From positions 682,001 to 746,000 of the forward strand of contig NZ_CP060298.1 of NCBI RefSeq assembly GCF_014303395.1: a stretch of 64,000 nucleotides of DNA, in the 5' to 3' direction. A program made the position numbers and the translations under genes. The notes under the pieces were generated by a model. The model made no database searches and was not told where the DNA came from. It was given only the letters and a program-made list of their open reading frames with translations. This stretch comes from Nakamurella sp. PAMC28650. GTDB taxonomy: Bacteria; Actinomycetota; Actinomycetes; Mycobacteriales; Nakamurellaceae. Of the stretch, positions 36,000-44,608 are shown piece by piece; position 1 is the stretch's first letter, and each line of letters opens with the position of its first letter.

Positions 36000-36207
36000 G
36001 ACCTCTCGGCTGGTGGCTGGATTCTGGGAAGGTCTGGGTCTTGGGGCGACTGGATCCTGGGACCACTGGGTCTCGACTCCCGGCGGCTCTGCGCGATACT
36101 CTGACAACCGTACGATTAAACCGTACAACCGTGCGATACGGGAAGATCAATGTCCTGTTTCCGGCAGGTAAATCGCCGCACGCCCCGCAGTTCAGGGGCG
36201 GCCCCCC
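36000..36207. promoter_or_regulatory. Divergent promoter region of the catabolic operon
   Basis: This 208-bp gap separates the leftward eight-gene operon from the rightward flavoenzyme gene. It must hold both promoters. It contains a locally A/T-richer core at about 36104-36137 with a strong direct repeat, in contrast to the GC-rich flanks. No single -10/-35 pair is obvious by eye. Confidence 0.6.
36104..36137. promoter_or_regulatory. Candidate operator: paired 13-bp direct repeats two helical turns apart
   Basis: acaaccgtacgat at 36104-36116 and acaaccgtgcgat at 36125-36137 differ at one base and start exactly 21 bp apart. A further partial copy, aaaccgtac (36118-36126), lies between them. 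Sites on one face of the helix suggest cooperative binding of a regulator. The operon-encoded TetR protein is the obvious candidate, though TetR proteins usually prefer inverted repeats, so another regulator is possible. Confidence 0.55.
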
Positions 36208-38289
36208 ATGAGTGACGTTCGACGAGAGACGAGTCAACCGATGTCATCGCTGCTCACCGATCCTCTGCTCGAGCCCTTCCAGCTCGGCCCGCTGACGCTG
36301 CGCAACCGGGTGGTGAGCACCTCGCACGAGCCGGCTTTCTCGCAGGACGGCATGCCCAAGGAGCGCTATGCGGCCTATCACGTCGAGAAGGCGAAGGGCG
36401 GGGTGGCACTCACCATGATCGGCGGCTCCGCGGTCGTGTCGCCGGACAGCCCGCCGGCCTTCGGGAACCTGCTGATGTACAAGGACGAGATCGTCCCGTG
36501 GCTCGCGCAGCTCACCGAGCAGGTGCACGAGCAGGGGGCAGCGGTGATGTGCCAGATCACCCACCTCGGTCGGCGCACGAGCAACTACGCCGGCGACTGG
36601 TTGCCCGTCATTGCCCCGTCCCCGCTCCGGGAACCGGCGCACCGGGCGTTCCCCAAGCAGGCCGAGGAGTGGGACCTGGACCGGGTGGTCGCGGACTACG
36701 CCAGTGCTGCCGAGCGCGCGGTCGCGGGCGGCCTGGACGGCATCGAACTCGAGGCCTACGGGCACCTGCTGGACGGATTCCTGTCCCCCGCCACCAATCG
36801 GCGCACCGACGGTTGGGGTGGCTCGCCGGAGGCCAGGCTACGGCTGGCACTGGCGGTGGTGCGGGCCATCCGGGATGCGGTCGGGCCGGTCTTCCCGATC
36901 GGCATGCGCCTCGTGATCGACGAGGACATGTCCGGCGGCATCGACGCCGACTCCGGCATCGCGGCGGCGCGCAGCCTGGTCGCCGAGGGCGTCGACTTCA
37001 TCAGCGTCATCCGCGGCCACATCGACACCGACGCCGGGCTGGCCCGGGTGATCCCCCCGATGGGCACGCCGTCGGCGCCGCACCTGGAGTTCGCCGGCTG
37101 GGTGAAGAAGGAGCTCGGGGTACCGGTGATGCACGCGTCCCGGATCGCCGATGTCGCCACCGCCCGCCATGCCATCCGGGACGGACTGCTCGATCTGGTC
37201 GGGATGACCAGGGCCCAGATCGCCGATCCCTACCTGGTGGCCAAGATCGCCGCCGGGCAGGAGGACCGGATCCGGCCGTGCGTCGGCGCCGGTTACTGCC
37301 TGGACGCGATCTACCAGGCCAGCGACACCAAGTGCATCCACAATGCCGCCACCGGTCGCGAACTGCTGCTACCGCATCATGTGCCGCCTTCCACCGGGCC
37401 GAGCCGGAAGGTCGTGGTGATCGGCGCCGGCGCGGCCGGCCTGGAAGCAGCGCGGGTGCTCGGCGAACGTGGACATCGGGTGGTCGTGATGGAGGCGGCC
37501 CCGGAGGCCGGCGGTCAGTTGCTGCTGGCCGCCCGTTCTGCCGCACGCAGGGACCTGCTCGGGATCATCGGCTGGCGCCTGACCGAATCTGCACGGTGCG
37601 ACGTCCGGATCCGCTACAACACCTACGCGGACGTCGCAGCGGTGATGGCCGAGGCACCGGATGTCGTCGTGGTCGCGACCGGCGGTCTGCCCAACACGGG
37701 TTTCCTCGAGTCGGGATCGGATCTGGTCCTGGACACCTGGGACGTGCTCGCCGGCTCGGTGCCGCCGGCCGGCGACGTGCTGCTCTACGACGACCACGGC
37801 GGGCACAGCGCCATGGACGCGGCGGCGACCATCGCCGAGGCGGGAGCGCGGCTGCACATCGTCACGCCCGAGCGCACGCTGGCCATGGACGTCGGTGGGG
37901 TGAACTATCCGCGGTACTTCGGGATCCTGGCTCGGGCTGGGGCCAGAACTACTCTGCTGCAACAGCTTCGTTCGGTCCGACGGGGCACTGGTGGGCGCCT
38001 GGTCGCCGGTCTGTACAGCGAGTACGGCGGATTCGAGACCGAGCTGACCGTCGACCAGGTGGTCGTCGAGCACGGCACCCTGCCGAACGACGAGCTGTAT
38101 CGGTCACTGGTGCCCGGCTCCAGCAATCTGGGGGCCGTCGACCACCAGGCGCTGCTGGCCACATCACCGCAGCAGATGACGCCCCATCCGGCCGGCACCT
38201 ACCAGCTGTTCCGGATCGGCGACGCCGTGTCCAGCCGGAATGTCCACGCTGCGGTGCTGGACGCCTACCGTCTCTGCCTGGCGATCTGA
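36208..38289 (+). CDS. Flavoenzyme of the dimethylglycine-demethylase/2,4-dienoyl-CoA-reductase type
   Basis: The 693-residue protein has an old-yellow-enzyme TIM barrel (residues 20-350: EPFQLGPLTLRNRVV, QITHLGRRTS, GLDGIELEAYGHLLDGFLSP) fused to a pyridine-nucleotide oxidoreductase half (KVVVIGAGAAGLEAARVLGERGHRVVVME). The family binds FMN, FAD and usually a 4Fe-4S cluster. The expected C-x2-C-x3-C-x11-C reads here C358-V-G-A361-G-Y-C364 with Cys376, so one Cys is Ala. Known clade relatives include DgcA and histamine/trimethylamine dehydrogenases, which remove N-methyl groups. Divergent placement next to the Rieske demethylase operon favours that role. A later ATG at 36241 may be the true start. 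Confidence 0.85.
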   Translation: MSDVRRETSQPMSSLLTDPLLEPFQLGPLTLRNRVVSTSHEPAFSQDGMPKERYAAYHVEKAKGGVALTMIGGSAVVSPDSPPAFGNLLMYKDEIVPWLAQLTEQVHEQGAAVMCQITHLGRRTSNYAGDWLPVIAPSPLREPAHRAFPKQAEEWDLDRVVADYASAAERAVAGGLDGIELEAYGHLLDGFLSPATNRRTDGWGGSPEARLRLALAVVRAIRDAVGPVFPIGMRLVIDEDMSGGIDADSGIAAARSLVAEGVDFISVIRGHIDTDAGLARVIPPMGTPSAPHLEFAGWVKKELGVPVMHASRIADVATARHAIRDGLLDLVGMTRAQIADPYLVAKIAAGQEDRIRPCVGAGYCLDAIYQASDTKCIHNAATGRELLLPHHVPPSTGPSRKVVVIGAGAAGLEAARVLGERGHRVVVMEAAPEAGGQLLLAARSAARRDLLGIIGWRLTESARCDVRIRYNTYADVAAVMAEAPDVVVVATGGLPNTGFLESGSDLVLDTWDVLAGSVPPAGDVLLYDDHGGHSAMDAAATIAEAGARLHIVTPERTLAMDVGGVNYPRYFGILARAGARTTLLQQLRSVRRGTGGRLVAGLYSEYGGFETELTVDQVVVEHGTLPNDELYRSLVPGSSNLGAVDHQALLATSPQQMTPHPAGTYQLFRIGDAVSSRNVHAAVLDAYRLCLAI

Positions 38290-38433
38290 TCGATCATCGC
38301 TCCCGACTCGACTGCCGAATGTCGGCAACCCAATGGGTAGTTGACGGTGCAACTCTGCCGTAGCTCCGCAGGGAGAGCGCAGGCAAGCTAGGGATATCGA
38401 AGCAAGCAACACCTAGCCATCCGGGAGTACAAC

Positions 38434-39519
38434 GTGACCGTCCCCTTCTGGGCCTGGGCCGCATTCGGCGCCGTGGTCCTGACCATGCTGACCATCGACC
38501 TGCTCGCCCATCGCGGGGCGCACGTCATCAAGTTCAAGGAAGCCGCGATCTGGAGTGCCGTGTGGGTGGGCCTGTCGCTGGTGTTCGCCGGCGTCATCTG
38601 GGCCACCATGGGCAGCGGCTCCGCAGTCGAGTTCACCACGGCCTGGTTGCTCGAGAAGTCGCTCAGCGTCGACAATCTCTTCGTCTTCGCGTTGATCTTC
38701 GGCTACTTCAAGGTTCCCCGCGAGTACCAGCACCGAGTGCTGTTCTACGGCGTCATCGGCGCGCTGCTGTTCCGCGGCATCTTCTTGGCGGCGGGCGTCG
38801 CCATCGTCAACCAGTTCACCGCCATCCTGTTCGTGTTCGGCGCCATCCTGATCTACAGCGCGATCAAGCTGCTCAAGGACGACGACGATTCGATGGACCC
38901 GGGCAAGAGCGTCGCCGTTCGCCTGCTGCGCAAGGTCGTCCCGGTGTCCGACGAGTACCGCGGCACCAAATTCTTCTTCAAGGAGGCCGGAAAGCGAATT
39001 GCCACACCACTTCTCGCGGTCGTCGTGGCCATCGAGGCAGCTGACCTGGTGTTCGCCGTCGACAGCGTCCCCGCTGTGCTCGCCGTCAGTGACAACACCT
39101 TCATCATTTACTCCAGCAACGCCTTTGCCATCCTTGGGCTGCGGGCCCTGTACTTCCTGCTGGCCGGCATGCTCAAGAAGTTCCACCACCTCGGCAAGGG
39201 ACTCTCGTTCATCCTCGCCTTCATCGGTGTGAAGCTCTTCCTGCAGGCCGGGCACAAGGTCATCTCCAACTCCATCCCGGAGATCCCGTCCCTGGTGTCG
39301 CTCGCCGTCATCATCGTGGCTCTGACCATCTCGATCGTCGCCTCGCTCAAGTTCCCGCTGCCCGAGGAGGACTCGGAAGGGGACGCCCTCGAGGGTGCGG
39401 ATCTGTCGGAGCCGGCCCACCCGGCGGGTCCGGACGGGCTGCCCGAACTTTCGGAGGGTCCGGATCTGGTGAAGCGGGCCGATCTGGTGACTCATTCGGA
39501 TGGAACACGCGCAGGCTGA
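38434..39519 (+). CDS. TerC-family membrane protein
   Basis: The 361-residue protein is read from GTG 38434, with GGGAG 7 nt upstream. It has about seven to nine membrane helices and the family-defining acidic residues: SLSVDNLFVFALIF and EAADLVFAVDSVPAVLAVS. TerC/Alx proteins are implicated in tellurite resistance and in manganese export and metal supply at the membrane. The C-terminal 55 residues are acidic and Pro/Ser-rich (EEDSEGDALEGADLSEP). I looked for a yybP-ykoY manganese riboswitch in the 144-bp leader and did not find a convincing one. Confidence 0.88.
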   Translation: MTVPFWAWAAFGAVVLTMLTIDLLAHRGAHVIKFKEAAIWSAVWVGLSLVFAGVIWATMGSGSAVEFTTAWLLEKSLSVDNLFVFALIFGYFKVPREYQHRVLFYGVIGALLFRGIFLAAGVAIVNQFTAILFVFGAILIYSAIKLLKDDDDSMDPGKSVAVRLLRKVVPVSDEYRGTKFFFKEAGKRIATPLLAVVVAIEAADLVFAVDSVPAVLAVSDNTFIIYSSNAFAILGLRALYFLLAGMLKKFHHLGKGLSFILAFIGVKLFLQAGHKVISNSIPEIPSLVSLAVIIVALTISIVASLKFPLPEEDSEGDALEGADLSEPAHPAGPDGLPELSEGPDLVKRADLVTHSDGTRAG

Positions 39520-39574
39520 TCTGGTCGGTTGAATAGTTCAGCCGGCGCCCAATAGCTCAGCACTGCCAAACCAT

Positions 39575-39610
39575 TCAGCAGTGGCAGGTCGCTCAGCAGT
39601 GGCACGTCGC
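39575..39610. repeat. 18-bp tandem direct repeat downstream of terC
   Basis: Two adjacent copies of tcagcagtggcaNgtcgc (39575-39592 and 39593-39610) differ at one base. They lie in the 205-bp gap between terC and the convergent DUF222-HNH gene. Related fragments (ctcagcactgcca) occur just before. They have no coding role that I can support. Confidence 0.7.
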
Positions 39611-39724
39611 TCGGTAGCGTCACGCAGGTCAGCAAGGCATCAGCCGCGTCACTTCTGGAGGTCCAGGGGTGACGCGGCTTTGCTGTTCGGGAGTCCTGCA
39701 ACGCACTGACTCCAAGTTCCTGAG

Positions 39725-42038
39725 TCAGAAGGGAGCGTCGCCGCTGTCCGGCGAAGCATCGACGGGTCGGTCGTCGCCCCTGACCGGCCCTGACTCCTGC
39801 ACTACTTTTGTGGGTCGTCGGGATCGTTCGAGTAGGGCGGCGATCTGGAAGGTTTCGGTGAGGTCGGCTTTTTCGCGGGTGGCGGCGTCGAAGTCGGCCG
39901 GGTCGAATTGGTGGCCGTCGGTGTCGAACTGTCTGCCGGCGATGAAGTCCCGTTTGCGTTGCTCGACGGGGTCCAGCGCGGTGCGCAGGGTGGCCAGCCT
40001 GCGCAGGGAATGTTCCCGGGCCTGTCGGCGCAGGATCCGGTAGGTGGTGATCTCGACGCTGCCGGGGTGCGGGATGGTGACGGGGTCCTCCAGTTCGGTG
40101 TTCGGCTCGATCCAGTCGACGCCGGCCGGGACCACCGGGATCGTCGGTCCGAAGACGGTCGGGCCGATGATCACCCTCGTCTCGTCCGGTTCGGTGTCCG
40201 CCGGGCCTGTTGCCCGGCCCGGGGCAGTCTTCTCCCCAGGGTCGGTGATATTCGTTTCGGCGGTGGGTCTCTGATCGGTCGCGACCTGATCGGTCGCGAC
40301 CTGGGCGGTGGTGGCGGCTGGTCGGAGCCACTCCCCGGGCAGGGTGAACTCCCGCGGATGGGAGATGGCGTGGTGGCCGGTGTTGGTGGTCCACCGGATC
40401 GACAGGTCCGGTTGCAGCTGCGGCGTCCAATCCGTGTGGTGCTTCAACAGATGATGCCACGTGCACAACGAAATACTGTTGCACAACAACGTCTTCCCAC
40501 CTCGGGTGGGATCCTGGTGGTCGAACGGGTCCAGGTGGTCGATGTCGCACTTCCACGCCGGCATCGCACACCCGGCCATCCGGCACGTCCCGGACAACAC
40601 CACCACCTGATCGCACAGTTGCTGCCCGGGCCGATAGGTCAACGCCCCGACCGCAGTGGCCGTCCCGGTCACCGGATCCACCCCGACGGCGGTCAACGTC
40701 CCCCACGACACGGCGATCTGGCGCAGCAGCTGCGCGGTGATCACCCCATGCCCATCCAGCTGCCCGGGCAGATCATCCCACCCGATCACCGTCGACCACG
40801 CCCCCGTCACATTCAGGTGCGGCCGGCGGCCGTGCCGTGACAACGCCCGCGCCCACCGCCCCGCCCGATCAGCGAGATCCACCCCGCCGGAGACAGACCC
40901 GACCGGGCGCGTGCCATTCTCGGCCGCGGCGCCGTTTTCCGCACCGCCGGGGGCTCCGTCGCGGGGCGCACCGCCCGCGGCGGCCCCGTCGCGGGGACCG
41001 GCGTCGTCCGGGTCGCGGGGATCAGCGTGCGCCGGGTCGGTCCGTTCAGCCGGTGCGGGCTCAGCCGGACCGGCGGGACCGGCGGGACCGGCGGGCTCAG
41101 CGGTGGCGTGTTCGGCGCGGGCGATCAGGCCGTGCAGATCCACGAACCCGAACGTCAACAACTCCCGGGCGATGTCGGCGACCGCATCAGCGCGACGCTG
41201 ATCCACGCTCCGGGCATCAAGTCCCTTGTTCGCATCGGCGATCAGATCGATCAACGTGAACACCATCACCGCCGCCTCCGCCGGCAACAGGGCGTTGATG
41301 ATCCCCATCCCGTCCGGATCCCGCCGGTGCGTCACACCCCGGTCGGCCACCGCTTTGACCCGCCGGTACTCCGCCGCCGCCGGGTCGGCCAGGATCACCT
41401 CCCGGTCCACGATCGTCTCCAACCGCGCCTTGGACCGGCCCTTCACACACCGCAAAATCCGCCGCTCCACCTGGCGGCACACCTGCGGCGACAGCACCGC
41501 GGTCCGGTCCACGATCATCCGGACCCGCCCCACATCCACCCGCCCCGCCCACAACGCATCCAACGTCCCGGGGCAGCGCCGTTTCCAGCCGCATCGACTG
41601 CCCGATCAGGATCTTCGCCGTCACCGGCGACCAGTCCAACACCGCCGCCACCTCCGTGGCGGCCACCCCGATGCTGCGGTCGCAGGTCAACTCCGCCACC
41701 ACTACCGGATCCACCAGCCCGTCCGGTCCGCGGCCCTGCCCGGCCTTGTCCACCAGAGCGGCCACCAACGCGGTGACATCCCCGCAGCGGTGCGGGCGCC
41801 CCAACTCCGCCAACAACCGGGTCTGCAACGCATTCACATACGCCAACAACCGTTCAGCGGTGATCACCGCATCGACCAGATCAGAAGGGGACAACGCAGC
41901 CGGATCAACAGCAGCCAACACCGCCAACGACCCGACCCCGGGCAGGCCGGCTGCAGCGACCGCCGCCGCAGAACCACCGCCCGCCACCCGCACCACCACC
42001 GCCCACACCCCCCAGCAATCCAGCAATTCCCCGAACAT
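39725..42038 (-). pseudogene. DUF222/13E12-type HNH endonuclease-like gene, frameshifted
   Basis: The N-terminal DUF222 part reads from ATG 42038 (MFGELLDCW) through RLLAYVNALQTRLLAELG and LSPSDLVDAVITAE to RLETALP, where the frame breaks. Removing one base from the run at 41570-41573 gives LPGTLDALWAGRVDVGRVRMIV and joins the downstream frame. The C-terminal half then has the HNH-like block DIDHLDPFDHQDPTRGGKT with CTWHHLLKHH, plus a long Pro/Ala/Gly-rich insert and an acidic tail. The intact product would be about 770 residues. This family is common in actinobacteria and many copies are repeated or decayed. Read as it stands, the DUF222 part is separated from the nuclease part. Confidence 0.8.
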
Positions 42039-42083
42039 CTGTACCGGGTAGCTGTTCACCACAGAGGTCAGGCGGCCGCGGCA

Positions 42084-42127
42084 CCCCCGCGCGACACCCC
42101 ACGCGCCCCCGCGCGACACCCCACGCG
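42084..42127. repeat. 22-bp tandem repeat upstream of the DUF222-HNH gene
   Basis: cccccgcgcgacaccccacg(cg) occurs twice without a gap at 42084-42105 and 42106-42127, identical in both copies, with a partial third copy following (ctaccgcgcggcacc). It lies in the divergent gap between the DUF222-HNH and GPP34 genes. Confidence 0.8.
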
Positions 42128-42227
42128 CTACCGCGCGGCACCACCCGGCCACCCCAGGCGCTCGGCGATCTCCGAACCCCGGCCGGCGCTGCACCCAAGG
42201 CCCATTTTTCTCTACCCTGGTCCGCTG

Positions 42228-42915
42228 TTGACCGCCGATGAACTGATGTTGCTGATGCTCGACGGCCACACGGGCAAACTTGTCACCGACGGCGTGACAC
42301 CCGTCGATCCGATGCTGGCCGGAGCGGTCCTGGTCGATCTGGCGCTCGGCGCGTTCGTGGACATCGCACGTGGGGAGGAGGACGCGAAGGCGGGGCGAGT
42401 GTTCATCCGAAAGACCGGTCCCACAACGGATCCGCTCCTCGACGAGGCATTGGCCACGGCGGCCGTCCATCAGTGCCTGTCGCCCTCGAAGCTGATCGGC
42501 GCCCTGGGCAAAGGTGTGCGCGCACGGGTTCTCGACCGTCCGGTGGCCATGGGGCAGGTCCGTGTCGAGAGGCGCCGAATTCTGCACATCCTCCCCCGGA
42601 CCCGATGGAACGAGAGCGACCCACGCGCAGAAAATGAGGTGCGCGAACGGATCTGGAGAACGCTGTTCCAGGACCGACCGCCGGATGACCGGACCTCCGC
42701 CACGATCTCCCTGCTGCTGACGGCCAACGTGCTGACCAAGATCTTCCCGACCGAACCGTCGGGTGCGGACGTCGACAAGAAGGCGCTCACCGCACGGTCC
42801 GAGGAAGTGGCGGACAGCGAATGGGGCCCCGGCGGCCGCCCGGAAGGTTGTCGAGGACATCCGGGCGGCCATGCTGGTCGCCACGATGATCCCGGTCATC
42901 ACCACCACGACTTGA
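42228..42915 (+). pseudogene. GPP34 (Golgi phosphoprotein 3-like) family gene, frameshifted near the 3' end
   Basis: From TTG 42228 the product starts LTADELMLLMLDGHTGKL and has PMLAGAVLVDLAL, PSKLIGALGKGVRARVLDRPV and TNPVLTK-like helices (LLLTANVLTKIFP). This is the actinobacterial GPP34 fold, which in yeast and humans binds phosphoinositides. In bacteria its role is unknown. After EVADSEWG the frame breaks at the CCCC run 42827-42830. Deleting one C restores PAAARKVVEDIRAAMLVATM and a TGA at 42913-42915, giving about 228 residues. As read, the last helix is lost and translation runs into the next gene. Confidence 0.78.
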
Positions 42916-43036
42916 TCCGGCTTACCCGGGTACCCCCAGATCGTGATCGCAGGATCCGTCGTCGCTCAGGATCGGCAAGACGCTGCAAACGGGCAGCCCG
43001 GGATTCGCCGCCAGAGCATCGGGGTATCGAGCGGAC

Positions 43037-43471
43037 ATGGACAGCAGGATGATGAACACCCGGGAATATCGCTTCGCTTTCGACCGCAGCTACCGGTGGC
43101 CCGCCCGGCTGTTCGGCGTCACCGACCAGAACGCAATCGTGACGATCGATCAGGACGGCCTGCACGCCCGGTTCGGTCCTTGGCTCGTCGAAACGCCGCT
43201 GTCCAACATCTTGAACGCCAGCCTGACCGGCCCCTACCACTTCCTCAAGACCGCAGGGCCGGCACACCTCTCGTTCGACGATCGAGGAATCACGTTCGCC
43301 TCCAACGGTCAGCAGGGTGTGTTCATCGAATTCGCCGATCCGGTAGCGGGTATCGAACCAACGGGGCAGCTCAAACATCCGAACCTCACGGTCACCGTCC
43401 GGGACTGCAAGGGGCTGGCCGAATTTCTCCGACGTTCGGTCGGCCTCGCCACGACCCGCACGGCCGGCTGA
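43037..43471 (+). CDS. Conserved hypothetical protein
   Basis: The 144-residue protein starts MDSRMMNTREYRFAFDRSYRWPARLFGV and contains LHARFGPWLVETPLSNI, LTGPYHFLKTAGPAHLSFDDRGITF and LTVTVRDCKGLAEFL. I recognise the pattern (RFxFDRxY... FGPWxVxTPLxN... TGPY) as a recurring small actinobacterial family without known function. It is probably an all-beta cytoplasmic protein. No signal peptide is present. It begins 121 bp after the frameshifted GPP34 gene. Confidence 0.75.
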   Translation: MDSRMMNTREYRFAFDRSYRWPARLFGVTDQNAIVTIDQDGLHARFGPWLVETPLSNILNASLTGPYHFLKTAGPAHLSFDDRGITFASNGQQGVFIEFADPVAGIEPTGQLKHPNLTVTVRDCKGLAEFLRRSVGLATTRTAG

Positions 43472-43506
43472 GCCCGCCGACCGTCCGCACCTGCTCATCC
43501 CCTGGA

Positions 43507-43737
43507 TCACCGCACCGGACCACCGGCCCCGCTGCCGTTGACGTTCGGATTCGAGACCATCGTCTGCTGCGTGCTCTGCCCGTCACGGCCCGATCCGTCT
43601 CTGGTTTGGTTGCCACCCGCCAGGATGAGCACCACAGTGACGACCACCACGATGACGACCAGTGCGCCACCGGCCAGCAGCAGGCCAAGCCTCCGGGTCA
43701 GACGTGGCTTCTTCGCAGGATGTTGGTTGGCGGTCAT
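43507..43737 (-). CDS. Small single-pass membrane protein
   Basis: The 76-residue protein is read from ATG 43737, with GGAGC 6 nt upstream. It has a short basic N terminus (MTANQHPAKKPRLTRR), one membrane helix at about residues 17-41 (LGLLLAGGALVVIVVVVTVVLILAGG) and an outside tail of about 35 residues rich in Asn, Ser, Gly and Gln. I do not recognise a family. A longer upstream reading exists but is low in coding signal. Confidence 0.6.
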   Translation of the reverse strand: MTANQHPAKKPRLTRRLGLLLAGGALVVIVVVVTVVLILAGGNQTRDGSGRDGQSTQQTMVSNPNVNGSGAGGPVR

Positions 43738-44022
43738 GCCGAGCTCCGCTTCGCATACTTTTCGCAGCGATGGAATCGCTGCGTTGAACAGGCCGCGCCC
43801 CTGCTGCGCTGTTGAACCGAGGCCGGCCCGCCGGCACGGGGTTCGAGCTTCGAACTCCCGGCCTGTCTTGACGGTTACCAACGGGACGGGGGCTCAACCG
43901 TCCCAGGGAGATCCGGCCCCGCAGAAAGCGACTCGCGCGCTCCCCAACCGGCACCGACACACCGGCACCGGCACCGGCTGAACTGTCGGCGCCCCGGGCC
44001 CGGGTGGTCGAACGGACGTCAA

Positions 44023-44028
44023 TAGCCT
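44023..44028 (+). promoter_or_regulatory. Candidate -10 element of a leaderless transcript (DinB gene)
   Basis: TAGCCT lies 6 nt before the ATG of the DinB-like gene and no ribosome-binding site is present. The same hexamer precedes the dehydrogenase gene at 20468. A -35 element is not clear. Confidence 0.3.
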
Positions 44029-44034
44029 GTCCGC

Positions 44035-44523
44035 ATGCCAGATATTGCGCCCCCTCGCCCTGACGAACTCGACGGTCTGCTCGGCTTCCTGGAATGGCAA
44101 CGTCACGGAGTCCGCGCGGCGCTGGCGGGTCTCACCGATGCGCAGGCCCGATCACGGCCGGTCCCGTCGACCACCCTCAGCCTCGGCGGCATTCTCAAGC
44201 ACCTGGTGGGCGTCGAACGATCGTGGATCCGCACCGATGTCCTTCGAGGTCCGGAGGAACCGAGCGAACGGTCCGACGACTTCACCCTCCGTGAGGACGA
44301 GACGGTCCGTGAGTACCTGGACAAGTGGGCCGACGAAGCAGCTCACACCGAGAAGGTGCTGCGGTCCGGCCTCGATCTCTACCAGTCGGTTCCCGACCCG
44401 GGCGGTGCCCCTGACAACAACGTGCGCTGGGTGATGCTTCATTTCATCGAGGAGACCGCCCGACATGCAGGTCATGCGGACATCCTCCGCGAGGCGATCG
44501 ATGGACAGCAGTACCACCGTTGA
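44035..44523 (+). CDS. DinB-family metalloprotein (DUF664-like)
   Basis: The 162-residue protein is a four-helix bundle of the DinB/DUF664 type. The metal-binding His residues are visible in LGGILKHLVGVERSW and LHFIEETARHAGHAD. The family includes mycothiol- and bacillithiol-dependent transferases, but this DUF664 branch has no proven reaction. It starts at ATG 44035 and its 3' end precedes the convergent quinone oxidoreductase by 85 bp. Confidence 0.85.
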   Translation: MPDIAPPRPDELDGLLGFLEWQRHGVRAALAGLTDAQARSRPVPSTTLSLGGILKHLVGVERSWIRTDVLRGPEEPSERSDDFTLREDETVREYLDKWADEAAHTEKVLRSGLDLYQSVPDPGGAPDNNVRWVMLHFIEETARHAGHADILREAIDGQQYHR

Positions 44524-44608
44524 CCGTCCACCACTGTTGGGACCGTCGGAGACCGGTGCGGTGGACCGCGGGGGAACCGGCCTGCACCGACGGGCGGGAG
44601 ACCGTCCG

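Noticed and set aside
36498..38363. Second long plus-strand frame inside the flavoenzyme gene
   Set aside because: The flavoenzyme frame has all family motifs; the other is Arg/Gly-rich with none.
38290..38433. yybP-ykoY manganese riboswitch upstream of terC
   Set aside because: The leader has only a short TGCCGA-atg-TCGGCA stem and lacks the conserved blocks of that riboswitch.
39492..40706. Minus-strand frame running from terC into the DUF222-HNH gene
   Set aside because: It is out of frame with the HNH domain and its N-terminal part has no recognisable motif; the DUF222-HNH frame explains the region.
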